44,426 nt of DNA from a virus, in the IMG/VR virus record IMGVR_UViG_3300044946_000077, positions 1-44,426 of that record. The stretch is one strand, 5' to 3'. Made by a program: the position numbers and the translations under genes. The notes beneath the pieces were generated by a model. The model was not told the DNA's origin and ran no database searches. It saw only the letters and a list, made by a program, of their open reading frames with translations. The first letter of the stretch is position 1. Every line of letters begins with the position of its first letter. Below are positions 6,568 through 13,152 of this stretch, in pieces.

Positions 6568-7157
6568 TCGACACGATTCTGCTGGCTGTGCTTGTCGTCC
6601 TCGTCTCTGCGGATCTGTTCATTTCCTGGAACGAAGCCCGCATGGCGCAGACGCGAAGCTCGCTGGCATGGGGACAGAGGCAACGCCTAGCTCAATCGTT
6701 CGACGGGCTCAGTGGCATGCTCGCGAGCTCGCTGGCAGGCGTTGCACCGGCTTTAGTTTCAATCGGGCAATCACTCGGAGTGATTTCCGGAAAGGAGGAC
6801 AAACTTTTGGCACAAATTGATGATCTGAAAGCAGCGGTAGCGGCATTGCAGGCGGCCGACACGGCGATCGGACAGTCGATTACTGGCGCTGCCAACGAGC
6901 TTCAACTGCTTCAACAGCAGCTGGCGACTCTTTCAGCGCAAGAAACGATTAATCCGCAAGACGTTGAGAACGCCGCGGTCGCCGTTCAGACGGTTACGAC
7001 GCACTTGAGCACGCTTGTTGCGGCTCTGGCTGCAGCGGAACCGCCGGCAACTCCTGCGACACCGGCACCGGCGAGCACCGCTTCTTCGTCGGCACCGGCG
7101 AGCACCGCGCCTGCTTCTTCTGCAGCTCCTGCCGCACCAGCGGCTTCGGGTTCCTAA
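6564..7157 (+). CDS. Membrane-anchored coiled-coil protein with Ala/Pro/Ser tail
   Basis: 197 residues. Residues 1-20 form a hydrophobic anchor (IDTILLAVLVVLVSADLFI). Then come a basic region, a long heptad-patterned coiled coil (about 80-155, LLAQIDDLKAAVAALQAA) and an Ala/Pro/Ser-rich low-complexity tail. The start ATG overlaps the stop of an 18-codon frame. A second in-frame start with a far stronger ribosome site lies at 6807, so a soluble short form lacking the anchor is likely. The coiled-coil/AP-tail portion resembles small abundant phage proteins of unknown role. A terminator-like hairpin follows (7222-7260). Confidence 0.65.
   Translation: MIDTILLAVLVVLVSADLFISWNEARMAQTRSSLAWGQRQRLAQSFDGLSGMLASSLAGVAPALVSIGQSLGVISGKEDKLLAQIDDLKAAVAALQAADTAIGQSITGAANELQLLQQQLATLSAQETINPQDVENAAVAVQTVTTHLSTLVAALAAAEPPATPATPAPASTASSSAPASTAPASSAAPAAPAASGS
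6807..7157 (+). CDS. Nested in-frame short form of the coiled-coil protein
   Basis: TTG at 6807 is preceded by AAAGGAGG (6792-6798 region) at 8 bases spacing, the best ribosome site in the neighbourhood. Initiation here gives a soluble ~116-residue protein (MAQIDDLKAAVAAL...) containing only the coiled coil and the Ala/Pro/Ser tail. I recall the same short protein as a stand-alone gene in other phages, which supports independent translation. Whether the long form, the short form or both are made cannot be told from sequence. Confidence 0.5.
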   Translation: MAQIDDLKAAVAALQAADTAIGQSITGAANELQLLQQQLATLSAQETINPQDVENAAVAVQTVTTHLSTLVAALAAAEPPATPATPAPASTASSSAPASTAPASSAAPAAPAASGS

Positions 7158-7221
7158 CAAGTTTGCCAAGGGTGAGCGAGTGAAGACTGACACCCCTTCC
7201 CCGCTCACTTGACCGCGCGCC

Positions 7222-7260
7222 TGACCCGCTCGCGCTGGCATCTGCGGGTCATCGTTTTCT
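7222..7260 (+). terminator. Probable rho-independent terminator
   Basis: An 8-bp stem, TGACCCGC (7222-7229) with GCGGGTCA (7244-7251), encloses a 14-base loop and is followed by TCGTTTTCT. Just upstream a second inverted repeat (GTGAGCG at 7172-7178, CGCTCAC at 7202-7208) is present. Together they fill the 115-base gap between the coiled-coil gene and the winged-helix gene and could separate two transcription units. The T-run is short, so termination may be partial. Confidence 0.45.
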
Positions 7261-7272
7261 GAGGGAAGACAA

Positions 7273-7596
7273 ATGCATCAACCGCACGGACCAGCCTACG
7301 TGCCTGAAATCGACGGTCCACGTTTAACACCGCAGCGCGACGAAATCCGCGACTTGATGTTGAGCGCGAACGACTGCGGCACCTGGCACACCCTCCTAGA
7401 AATTCACCGCATGACGGGCCACGGCGAATCGAGCATCAGCGCACAGCTTCGCAATCTGCGCAAGGCAGAGTTTGGGTCTTACATTTTGGAAAAGCGGCCA
7501 CGCGGCGATCGCGCGCGTGGGCTTTGGGAATATCAACTCTCGCGACCTGTTCGCACGCCGGCGAAGCAACTCAATTTGTTGGAAGGAATCGCATGA
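7273..7596 (+). CDS. Winged-helix DNA-binding phage protein
   Basis: 107 residues, ATG after GAGGGAAGAC. The central part matches a winged-helix fold: TWHTLLEIHRMTG (helix 2), SSISAQLRNLRK (recognition helix) and the wing ending in RARGLWEYQL. Such small winged-helix proteins are widespread in phage early operons, probably as regulators or replication accessory factors. The C-terminus ends with a short KQLNLLEG peptide. It overlaps the next gene by ATGA. Following a terminator-like hairpin, it may begin a separately controlled unit. Confidence 0.7.
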   Translation: MHQPHGPAYVPEIDGPRLTPQRDEIRDLMLSANDCGTWHTLLEIHRMTGHGESSISAQLRNLRKAEFGSYILEKRPRGDRARGLWEYQLSRPVRTPAKQLNLLEGIA

Positions 7597-7940
7597 ACGA
7601 TCCGCGCAAAGTGAAACGATTCGCCATCTCCGACCTTGCACTGCTTCAAATCTTCGCGACTGGCAACGAAGTTCACATTCGCGTCCTGCACGGTTTTCCT
7701 CCGGATGGCCAGATCGTTCGCCACTTTTACGATCGCGACCTGCACAGCTACTTCCTCGTCGTGCACTCCGACACCTTCGATGTCGTCAAGAACGGCTCAA
7801 CGATCCCCTTGGATGTCATCGCAGTCATGAACGTCCCGCCCTTGCAGCTCAAACCAGAAAACGAAAAGGAGACTCCAATTGAAGAAGGCGCAAAAGAAGC
7901 AACCAACGAAACGCAAACCAACGTCCGCGCGAATGCATAG
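7593..7940 (+). CDS. Conserved phage protein of unknown function
   Basis: 115 residues from ATG 7593, which overlaps the previous stop (ATGA) and is preceded by GGAAGGAA. Predicted mostly beta: residues 10-75 alternate hydrophobic strands (ALLQIF, HIRVLHGFPP, SYFLVVHSDTFDVV) before an acidic, disordered C-terminal tail. The pattern recalls small phage proteins often found near recombination genes, but I cannot name the family. The last 62 bases overlap the next gene. Confidence 0.6.
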   Translation: MNDPRKVKRFAISDLALLQIFATGNEVHIRVLHGFPPDGQIVRHFYDRDLHSYFLVVHSDTFDVVKNGSTIPLDVIAVMNVPPLQLKPENEKETPIEEGAKEATNETQTNVRANA

Positions 7941-8514
7941 CCTCGCGCCGGCGGATCCGGACGACAAGCTAGCAAGCTCGATGACGATCGCCGAGCAGGA
8001 AGAGCAAGCCGAGCTCGCTGGAATCACCGAAACCACCGTTGCCGAGCTGCCGAAGCAAGTGCAGAACGGGATGATTCTCGCAACGATGCTGAAACCCGAC
8101 TTCGAGGAAGGGAAAGACGACAAACGATTCATCGGTGTCGCGCTCTCATTCCAGCTCACTGACGAGCACCAAGGGATCCTGCCAAGGCGTGCGCTCGAAG
8201 CGTGGGAGTTTGTAAAAGGCGGCGGGTCTAAACGCGTCGACGTCATCGACATCATGCCGCAGTCGCTTGCCGTCGGATTCGCTCCAGACTCGGAACCTGA
8301 GATCGAGATTCCTTGGACGGACGTTCGCAAAGCCTCGGTCTCTGTGATCGAAGAAACCGGCAAAGGCGAAACGCACAAAACTATCCGCTTTAAATTCGTC
8401 GCCTTTAGCGAAATCGAAGCCAGTGTTATGCGCTTCTGCTCGAAATACTTCGGCAAAGCGGTCTGGATCAAATTGGCAAAGTCGCAGGCAGAACTGCCTG
8501 AAGGCGACGAGTAG
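7879..8514 (+). CDS. Unknown phage protein with basic N-terminus
   Basis: 211 residues. A TTG start at 7879 has an excellent ribosome site (AAAGGAGAC) inside the preceding gene; ATG 7933 has none, so the longer form is preferred despite the 62-base overlap. A very basic leader (KKAQKKQPTKRKP) precedes an acidic linker and a central alpha/beta domain (about 60-195). No catalytic motif was recognised. The basic leader suggests nucleic-acid contact. Operon position between winged-helix and zinc-ribbon genes suggests early DNA or expression functions. Confidence 0.6.
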   Translation: MKKAQKKQPTKRKPTSARMHSLAPADPDDKLASSMTIAEQEEQAELAGITETTVAELPKQVQNGMILATMLKPDFEEGKDDKRFIGVALSFQLTDEHQGILPRRALEAWEFVKGGGSKRVDVIDIMPQSLAVGFAPDSEPEIEIPWTDVRKASVSVIEETGKGETHKTIRFKFVAFSEIEASVMRFCSKYFGKAVWIKLAKSQAELPEGDE

Positions 8515-8516
8515 AC

Positions 8517-8687
8517 GTGAAAGGCTGGCTCATCTGCGGGATCTGCCAGGCAACGCTCGAGAAGGGCGATCGCGGCGCCGGCGCAACAGTTGTGGTTTGT
8601 GATTCGTGCAAAAAGGAAGTCTATGCCGAATACACAAAAGCGCTGGCGCATCCGGCGCAGTATCTCATCCGGCCGAGGGCGGCGTGA
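8517..8687 (+). CDS. 56-residue zinc-ribbon protein
   Basis: Starts at GTG two bases after the previous stop, ends TGA 8685-8687. Two knuckles, CGIC (residues 7-10) and CDSC (28-31), form a treble-clef-like or ribbon zinc site, followed by a helix (KKEVYAEYTKALAHPAQ). Overlaps the next GTG by GTGA. No family name. Confidence 0.6.
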   Translation: MKGWLICGICQATLEKGDRGAGATVVVCDSCKKEVYAEYTKALAHPAQYLIRPRAA

Positions 8688-9031
8688 ACTGTACGCGATG
8701 CGAATCCGTTCTCGTCGAACGCGAGCCAGGCGGTCTCTGGCTTCGCCATTGGGAGTGTGTCGAGTGCTGTCTGGCATTTCACTTAGTCAAGATTCGCGTC
8801 GCTCGTTCTCGGTACGAGATGTATCTCGAGCAAGGAAGAGTGCGCGCCGAAAACAAGAGGACCGAGCTTGAGCGGCTGCTATCGCTATCGTTGCATGAAG
8901 TGCGGCGAAAACATCGTCGAGAGCAATTGGAAGTGGGCGCGGCCGCCGGCAAAGTTCGAGGCTATGTGCCTGGCATGCGCGAAAGCAGTGATCGCGGAAT
9001 ACATAGGGGACAAACCAATGGTCGAGCATGA
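8684..9031 (+). CDS. Zinc-ribbon/helix protein, 3' end overlaps next gene
   Basis: GTG start overlapping the preceding stop. CTRC (residues 3-6) and CVEC (25-28) flank WLRHWE, a zinc ribbon. It is followed by a long helix (KIRVARSRYEMYLEQGRVRAEN region) up to about residue 62. The frame then continues 164 bases into the next gene as a Arg/Gly-rich tail that looks less protein-like. The N-terminal 60 residues are well supported; the true C-terminus is formally at 9031. Confidence 0.55.
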   Translation: MNCTRCESVLVEREPGGLWLRHWECVECCLAFHLVKIRVARSRYEMYLEQGRVRAENKRTELERLLSLSLHEVRRKHRREQLEVGAAAGKVRGYVPGMRESSDRGIHRGQTNGRA

Positions 9032-9635
9032 CGGCAAATATTGCCGAGATTGCCAAACACTTGGCCGGCAAACAGCGGCTCATCGGCTTATCGGCAGAAC
9101 CTTAGTCTGCGACGCGCACTTTCGCCAACGAATGGGGTTGCCGCAACTGACGCCATTGATTCGCAGGCCGACCTGCGTCGGCTGCCAGCAACAAGGCAAG
9201 CATGTGCCGGCGACGAAGACGGTCAATGGAATGAATATGTGCGACGAGCACGCCGGCGCGGCGGCGATCGATGAGCCGGAAGATCTTTTAGGGCCAGAAG
9301 TTGAGACAGAGAAAAAGGAGACTCGGAAAATGGCGCGAAAGAAAGACATCGACTGGAACGAAGTGCAAAGAAAGCGAAACGAGGGATCGACAACCACAGA
9401 GCTTGCGGATGAGTTTGGCTGCAGCGTTGCGACTGTCTGCAACCACACGAAAAAGGCGCCTAGCGGTCGGCTGGAAGCTATTGCCGATCGGGCAAAGAGG
9501 CCGAAAGGAAACAATGGCGCCGGGTACCGAAAGACTGCCGGCACGACGACGCTGGCAGACACGATCGCCGAGCTAACCACCAAGCGCGACAAGCTCAATG
9601 TCGCTATCGAGACGCTCCAAGGCCTCGACGCATGA
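8868..9635 (+). CDS. Multi-zinc-knuckle protein fused in frame to HTH domain
   Basis: 255 residues from TTG 8868 with AAGAGGACC about nine bases upstream. Zinc knuckles: CMKC and CLAC (residues 9-37), CRDC...CDAHF (59-85) and CVGC...CDEH (103-128), i.e. three ribbon-like units. After an acidic linker (DEPEDLLGPEVETEKKE), an HTH domain follows (WNEVQRKRNEGSTTTELADEFGCSVATVCNH), then a basic stretch and a C-terminal helix. The HTH part has its own ATG (9330) and ribosome site. ATG 9018 is another possible start. Probably one or two regulators of host or phage transcription. Confidence 0.6.
   Translation: MSGCYRYRCMKCGENIVESNWKWARPPAKFEAMCLACAKAVIAEYIGDKPMVEHDGKYCRDCQTLGRQTAAHRLIGRTLVCDAHFRQRMGLPQLTPLIRRPTCVGCQQQGKHVPATKTVNGMNMCDEHAGAAAIDEPEDLLGPEVETEKKETRKMARKKDIDWNEVQRKRNEGSTTTELADEFGCSVATVCNHTKKAPSGRLEAIADRAKRPKGNNGAGYRKTAGTTTLADTIAELTTKRDKLNVAIETLQGLDA
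9330..9635 (+). CDS. Nested in-frame HTH protein
   Basis: ATG 9330 is preceded by AAAAAGGAGAC at 9 bases spacing, a much stronger site than that of the long frame. It would yield a free 101-residue protein: an HTH (residues about 5-38, TTELADEFGCSVATVCNH recognition unit), a Gly/Lys-rich linker and a helical tail (TTLADTIAELTTKRDKLNVAIETL) suited to dimerisation. The HTH-plus-helix layout is typical of stand-alone phage DNA-binding proteins. Confidence 0.5.
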   Translation: MARKKDIDWNEVQRKRNEGSTTTELADEFGCSVATVCNHTKKAPSGRLEAIADRAKRPKGNNGAGYRKTAGTTTLADTIAELTTKRDKLNVAIETLQGLDA

Positions 9636-9814
9636 GCTACGAACCTGCCTATGCGGAGATGCTCCAGCAGAATGAGCAGCTCCGCCAAGCCCTCAAGGAA
9701 GCGATCGCCGCGGTCAAGCTATTCCACGGCCCGGGTTGGGAACTCTATCGCGATCATTCGCCCGAAATGAAGCGGTGGAAGGCGTTGCTTCCGCCACAGG
9801 ACAGAGATGTCTGA
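9632..9814 (+). CDS. 60-residue helical protein
   Basis: ATG overlaps the previous stop (ATGA). The first 30 residues form an amphipathic/coiled-coil helix (EMLQQNEQLRQALKEAIAAVKLF), followed by GPGWELYRDHSPEMKRW. Small, acidic-basic mixed, no known family. The coupled position in the operon supports it as a gene. Confidence 0.55.
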   Translation: MSYEPAYAEMLQQNEQLRQALKEAIAAVKLFHGPGWELYRDHSPEMKRWKALLPPQDRDV

Positions 9815-10094
9815 GCACTACACCAAAAACACGGAAGAAGTTACGGCCTACTGCAGGCGATGCCAGCGAAACACTCAGCATCGCGTCTTTGGCGGCCGCC
9901 TCGGGCCGTGTATCGACCCAGAGCATGGCAGCAAACGGCCTCAGCCGGGCGATCGGCCATACCGCGTGATCTACCTGCAGAGCGGCGAGAAGAAACATCG
10001 CGACTTCGGCGACTTCAATGAAGCGCTGAATTTCTTCGCGCGGTTTGGGCCGCAGCTGGCGACATTGTGGCAAGCGAAGGAGCAGCTTCGATGA
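9807..10094 (+). CDS. Zinc-binding small phage protein
   Basis: 95 residues, ATG eight bases inside the preceding gene. CRRC (16-19) with H26 and C35/H40 could bind zinc. The C-terminal part (YRVIYLQSGEKKHRDFGDFNEALNFFARF) is an alpha/beta unit. Overlaps the next gene by ATGA. Likely another member of the set of small zinc proteins ahead of the replication genes; function unknown. Confidence 0.55.
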   Translation: MSEHYTKNTEEVTAYCRRCQRNTQHRVFGGRLGPCIDPEHGSKRPQPGDRPYRVIYLQSGEKKHRDFGDFNEALNFFARFGPQLATLWQAKEQLR

Positions 10095-10303
10095 TCTTGA
10101 TTGTCAGACTGATTCCAAACCAGCGTTGCACTGGCTGCGGCGGTCACGGCTACTGCGAGGCGAAGACCCTGCTGTGTCTTTTCTGTTTTGGCCTCAAAGT
10201 CAGCGTTGAATCGCGCAAGCGAAAACTTGTTTCGACGATGGCGCAGCGGTTCGCGTTTTTGAAGGACAAAATTCGGGCCCAGCTGAGGGAGTTCGCAAGT
10301 TGA
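10091..10303 (+). CDS. 70-residue zinc-ribbon protein
   Basis: ATG 10091 overlaps the previous TGA. CTGCGGHGYC and CLFC (residues 13-33) form a DnaJ-like zinc knuckle pattern (CxxCxGxG), followed by a basic helix (ESRKRKLVSTMAQRFAFLKDKIRAQL). It immediately precedes and overlaps the replication initiator by 4 bases. May act in replication or transcription control; not established. Confidence 0.6.
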   Translation: MILIVRLIPNQRCTGCGGHGYCEAKTLLCLFCFGLKVSVESRKRKLVSTMAQRFAFLKDKIRAQLREFAS

Positions 10304-11172
10304 ACATAGGCCTGCATGGGGGCATCACCGAAGAGAAGCATTACAGGGCGATGGGGGACGCAGTCTGGCTCTATATGTGGCTTGTGAAACGGCAAACTCG
10401 AGCGAACGGCCTGGTCTTAGGTGGGTCGCCAATCACCTACCAGAGGGTCAGCATTGAGACTCACTATTCCCCGCGGCGCGTTCGCCGATGGATGCGAATA
10501 CTGGCTGCGGCAGGCTACATTTCCGTCGCTTACCTGAACTACAAACAGATGCGAATCACGATCCTGAAAGCGAAAAAATTCGGCTCAAAGCAGCTTGTTT
10601 TGCCGATGGGAGAATCGTCCATAAATGGACCATTGCCACAAAGTGGCCATCGTCCAAATATGGACGATGGCTCCAAAACACACCATAGGCCAAAAATGGA
10701 CGATGGCACCCCCCCAAAGACGACCAAAAGTGGACGATATGACCCCCCTAACACGACCAAAAATGGACGATTCAAGCAGAGTATTAAGAACCTGAGAAGT
10801 AATGAAACACCTGAAGACCCTATCTCTCCGCCAAACGTCATGCGCACGCTCGGGGTCCTGCCTGCTCTCTGGCATCAGTACCGAAGAGTGAGAGAGACAA
10901 TCCGCCGGCCAATCGCGCCAGGCGCCGAAGACCTGATCTTCCAAGAGTTGCTCGAGTTCCAGTCGTCAGGCCAGGACCCAAGCGAAATTCTGAAGCAGGC
11001 GATCCGCACGTCATCGTGGAAGTTGTATCCAGTCAGAAACGGGGAGCAAGGCCATGAATCTTTCGCAGAAAAGAGAAGCCGGAAAACAGCGCACGCAATC
11101 TCGGGAGTTTTGGACCGTCTTGAAAAAGCATCTAGCCATCCTCAGCGAGCACTACCGCCAGCCGATAAGTGA
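10300..11172 (+). CDS. Replication initiator (winged-helix, O/DnaD-like) containing the probable origin
   Basis: 290 residues. The start TTG is coupled to the previous gene. Residues 1-90 form a winged-helix replication-initiator domain: GDAVWLYMWLVKRQ, a turn, then ITYQRVSIETHYSPRRVRRWMRILAAAGYI. The middle (about 100-170) is low-complexity Pro/Lys/Asp-rich and corresponds to DNA packed with iterons (10614-10771). The C-terminal part (about 185-260, LGVLPALWHQYRRV..., EDLIFQELLEF) is helical and could contact the helicase loader encoded next. This plan parallels lambda O, whose gene contains the origin. Assignment to initiator is by architecture and context (loader and RusA downstream), not by a diagnostic motif. 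Confidence 0.7.
   Translation: MNIGLHGGITEEKHYRAMGDAVWLYMWLVKRQTRANGLVLGGSPITYQRVSIETHYSPRRVRRWMRILAAAGYISVAYLNYKQMRITILKAKKFGSKQLVLPMGESSINGPLPQSGHRPNMDDGSKTHHRPKMDDGTPPKTTKSGRYDPPNTTKNGRFKQSIKNLRSNETPEDPISPPNVMRTLGVLPALWHQYRRVRETIRRPIAPGAEDLIFQELLEFQSSGQDPSEILKQAIRTSSWKLYPVRNGEQGHESFAEKRSRKTAHAISGVLDRLEKASSHPQRALPPADK
10614..10771. repeat. Iteron cluster, candidate replication origin
   Basis: The octamer TGGACGAT occurs directly at 10661-10668, 10697-10704, 10731-10738 and 10764-10771, spaced 36, 34 and 33 bases. The last three copies have the longer consensus CCAAAA(A/G)TGGACGAT. Reverse copies stand at 10614-10621 and 10649-10656. Arms CCATCGTCCA (10647-10656) and TGGACGATGG (10661-10670) make a perfect 10-bp dyad with a 4-base loop. 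A weaker dyad pairs 10614-10621 with TGGACCAT at 10626-10633. The cluster lies within the initiator gene, exactly as in lambda-type origins. The copies are read in two different frames (MDDG versus SGRY/NGRF), so selection is on DNA. Confidence 0.75.
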
Positions 11173-11527
11173 GCTGTCCGTGATCGCCTACGCTGAAGAC
11201 CTATCAGGCCTCACGCCGGACCAACTCGACGCGGCGTGCCAGCGCGCGCGGCAGATCTCCGAGTTCATGCCAGTATCGGCAGCGATCCTGCAAGCGCACC
11301 GGGAGCTACAGGCGAGTCATCGCCAGGAATATCTTGGAGTGCCTTTGCTGGAGTATCCGCCAGTGACACAAGAAGAGCGCGATGCAGCTCTCGAGTATTC
11401 CGAGAAATTGAAAACACTTCTTGGCGCGCCAGAACCAAAGCCAGAGAAGAAAAAGCTGACCGCGCGGCCGTCGCTTCTCTCCATCGACGAACAGAAACGC
11501 ATCCTGAAAGCGAAGGGCTGGCTATGA
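11054..11527 (+). CDS. Probable helicase loader / primosome-type replication protein
   Basis: 157 residues, mostly helical. ATG 11054 with GGGGAGCAAGG upstream lies 119 bases inside the initiator gene. The pattern FWTVLKKHLAILSEHYRQPISELSVIAYAEDLSGLTPDQLDAACQRA is followed by FMPVSAAIL. It resembles the N-terminal domain of phage helicase-loader or replisome organiser proteins that act after an initiator (lambda P or SPP1 gp39-type role). The C-terminal basic stretch (PKPEKKKLTARP) precedes a short helix. No helicase is encoded, so recruitment of host DnaB is implied. Functional call rests mostly on gene order. Confidence 0.5.
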   Translation: MNLSQKREAGKQRTQSREFWTVLKKHLAILSEHYRQPISELSVIAYAEDLSGLTPDQLDAACQRARQISEFMPVSAAILQAHRELQASHRQEYLGVPLLEYPPVTQEERDAALEYSEKLKTLLGAPEPKPEKKKLTARPSLLSIDEQKRILKAKGWL

Positions 11528-12075
11528 TTAAATTCACCGTTTACGGCAAACCGCAACCACAAGGCTCGACGAAAGCTTTCGTGTACAATGCCTACAATCA
11601 TCGAACGAACCAGATGCAAGCGCGCGCGGCTATCACGTCCGACAATGCGACGCTGAAGCCCTGGCGGCAGCAAGTCAGTCAGACCGCACTCGAAGCCGCC
11701 AAAGGCGAAATCATCCCGCGCGGCGTTCCAGTCTCGATCTGGCTGATGTTTTACTTCGATCCGCCGAAGAGTCTTCCGAAAAGCGCCAGCAGACTTAAAA
11801 CCACAAAACCCGATATCGACAAGCTCATTCGCAGCGTACTCGACGCTTTGACCGGAACGGTCTTCGAGGACGACTCGCAGGTTGCGGTTTGTCGAATGCA
11901 AAAATGTTTCGCGCAGCCTGAACGGCTCGAAGTGTTCGTCGGCGCGATTCACGATCAGCCGCGAGCGCAAGTACCGGAAGAAAAAGATTTGCAGCGGCCG
12001 CTGGATTTTGCGTTCGCGGCACCTGTGGAAGCAGTGGAAGGTGCAGTGGAAGTTGCAGGAAAGGCGGCATCGTGA
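11524..12075 (+). CDS. rusA: RusA-like Holliday junction resolvase
   Basis: 183 residues, ATG overlapping the previous stop. The RusA hallmarks are clear: KPQPQGSTKAFV near the start, the catalytic KPDIDKLIRSVLDAL (D97, D99) and the DD pair in VFEDDSQV (D116, D117). The last ~40 residues (EEKDLQRPLDFAF...) extend beyond the usual ~120-130-residue RusA core and look like a tail. It should cleave Holliday junctions and branched replication intermediates before packaging. It sits directly after the initiator/loader pair. Confidence 0.9.
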   Translation: MIKFTVYGKPQPQGSTKAFVYNAYNHRTNQMQARAAITSDNATLKPWRQQVSQTALEAAKGEIIPRGVPVSIWLMFYFDPPKSLPKSASRLKTTKPDIDKLIRSVLDALTGTVFEDDSQVAVCRMQKCFAQPERLEVFVGAIHDQPRAQVPEEKDLQRPLDFAFAAPVEAVEGAVEVAGKAAS

Positions 12076-12404
12076 GCGCCGGCAAAGTGATCCTGGCTTT
12101 ACAGATTTCCGGGTTCGTCGCGGCGATAGTTGCGCTCGCCGTGCACGCGCCGCATTTGATTTTCGTTCTATCGTTCGCTGTTCACCTGGCGGGCGACATC
12201 CTGTTTCTCAGAGAGGAAGGACCACCACAAATGCCATTCAACATCTCGAACTATGTCAAACTGGCTCCTTGGCTGCAGTTTGTTGGCCTGGCGCTTGCGA
12301 TCGGTGGATTGCTGGCACTCACCCACTGGTTTGGAAAGCCGCTGGCCTATGTCGGCATCTTCGTGAGCTTTGCCGGCTTCATCTACAAAAAGATTTATCC
12401 ATGA
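12072..12404 (+). CDS. Multi-span membrane protein
   Basis: 110 residues, GTG start overlapping the RusA stop. Four hydrophobic segments (about 5-22, 27-43, 63-84, 88-105) form two pairs separated by a loop, LREEGPPQMPFN. In that loop AGAGGAAGGA followed ten bases later by an in-frame ATG (12231) could start a two-span short form, reminiscent of dual-start holins. Position in the early/middle region instead of next to the endolysin argues against it being the main holin. Function unknown. Confidence 0.6.
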   Translation: MSAGKVILALQISGFVAAIVALAVHAPHLIFVLSFAVHLAGDILFLREEGPPQMPFNISNYVKLAPWLQFVGLALAIGGLLALTHWFGKPLAYVGIFVSFAGFIYKKIYP

Positions 12405-12583
12405 GTCCATCAAAACGCCTAGCCGAAGAGACGAAAATCGAGCCACTCTTCTACTGCACAGAGCGCGTCCGCGAGTATGTCTGCGAGCAGTGCGAAACAG
12501 TGTTTCTGTTTTTGGCAACATCGGACTCATCGAGGCCTCCAGCGTTTTGCCCAAACTGCGGACGAAGGAACGCAACGGCATAG
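12401..12583 (+). CDS. 60-residue zinc-ribbon protein
   Basis: ATGA overlap with the preceding gene. CEQC (residues 28-31) and CPNCG (49-53) with FLFLA and PAFCP between form a classic zinc ribbon. The N-terminal half is charged. Typical of small phage nucleic-acid or RNA-polymerase-binding proteins, but no target can be named. Confidence 0.6.
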   Translation: MSPSKRLAEETKIEPLFYCTERVREYVCEQCETVFLFLATSDSSRPPAFCPNCGRRNATA

Positions 12584-12609
12584 CAAAATCCGAAAAGGAG
12601 GACAGAGAA

Positions 12610-12687
12610 ATGATCTGCGCAAATTGCGGGAAGGCATATGAGGAGCATTTTGTAATTCCTGATTGCGAGACCCGCTATTACATTTAA
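12610..12687 (+). CDS. 25-residue mini zinc-knuckle protein
   Basis: ATG 12610 follows AAAAGGAGG at nine bases, one of the strongest ribosome sites in the window. It opens a 25-codon frame MICANCGKAYEEHF...DCETRYYI. CANC, H13 and C19 could bind one zinc. The excellent ribosome site is the main support. Confidence 0.5.
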   Translation: MICANCGKAYEEHFVIPDCETRYYI

Positions 12688-12775
12688 GGCCGAAGAGGTT
12701 GGCGATCTGGACAGATTGGGAAACTAAAATCACCCGGTCCGATGTTGCAGAGGGTGACGTCGGGAAGGGGGATTG

Positions 12776-12880
12776 GTGAAAGTGAGAAGTTTGTCGGTGT
12801 GGTTAAAATCCAACTACGGACTGATCATTTTGCTTATCTTGCTGGTGGGGTTTGTTTGGAGCAGTTTGAGGAAAAAGTGA
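12776..12880 (+). CDS. 34-residue single-span membrane protein
   Basis: GTG 12776 (TTG 12773 also possible) after GGGAAGGGG. The peptide has a basic N-terminus (KVRSLSVWLKSN), one hydrophobic helix (YGLIILLILLVGFVW) and a basic end (RKK). It is a textbook tiny transmembrane protein too short for normal gene callers. Unknown role; similar small proteins modulate host envelope or membrane enzymes in other phages. Confidence 0.55.
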   Translation: MKVRSLSVWLKSNYGLIILLILLVGFVWSSLRKK

Positions 12881-12931
12881 CGAAGGAACGCAACGTACTG
12901 ATTGCTTCAGGCGCAGAAAAGAGACCAGCCC

Positions 12932-13141
12932 ATGAAACTTCCTTGCCCCACTTGCGGTGCGGCAACAGAAGTTCTCGAAGTCGGATTGTTGAAAACAGAA
13001 GGCATCGTCAAGCGGCGAAGGAAGTGTAAAACCTGCGGTTTTCGATTCTCTTCGGTCGAGATGCCCGTCACCCTTGCTCGCAAATTAATCCAGCGTGCAA
13101 ACCTCCAAAAAGGCTCCGAGACCCTACCGGTAGGGGTATGA
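12932..13141 (+). CDS. NrdR-like zinc-ribbon protein
   Basis: 69 residues from ATG 12932. KLPCPTCGAATEVLEV ... IVKRRRKCKTCGFRFSSVEMP reproduces the zinc-ribbon DNA-binding half of NrdR, including the RRR-C-xx-C-x-x-RF core. The ATP-cone domain is absent. Such fragments are common in phages and resemble Ogr/NrdR-type activators, so it could be a late-gene transcription factor acting at the promoter region just downstream. That role is inference from position. The 3' end of the gene contains a perfect palindrome (13122-13135). Confidence 0.7.
   Translation: MKLPCPTCGAATEVLEVGLLKTEGIVKRRRKCKTCGFRFSSVEMPVTLARKLIQRANLQKGSETLPVGV
13122..13135. promoter_or_regulatory. Perfect 14-bp palindrome, possible operator
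   Basis: CCCTACCGGTAGGG reads identically on both strands with no loop. It overlaps the last codons of the NrdR-like gene and lies about 20-30 bases upstream of the promoter candidate that leads to the late region, a position suited to an activator or repressor. As a coding segment it specifies only TLPVG. Not known to me as a named operator. Confidence 0.4.
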
Positions 13142-13152
13142 GTTGATTTTTC

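Noticed and set aside
12742-13029. 95-codon plus-strand frame overlapping the small membrane and NrdR-like genes
   Set aside because: No ribosome site, and both genes it crosses have clear protein features in other phases.
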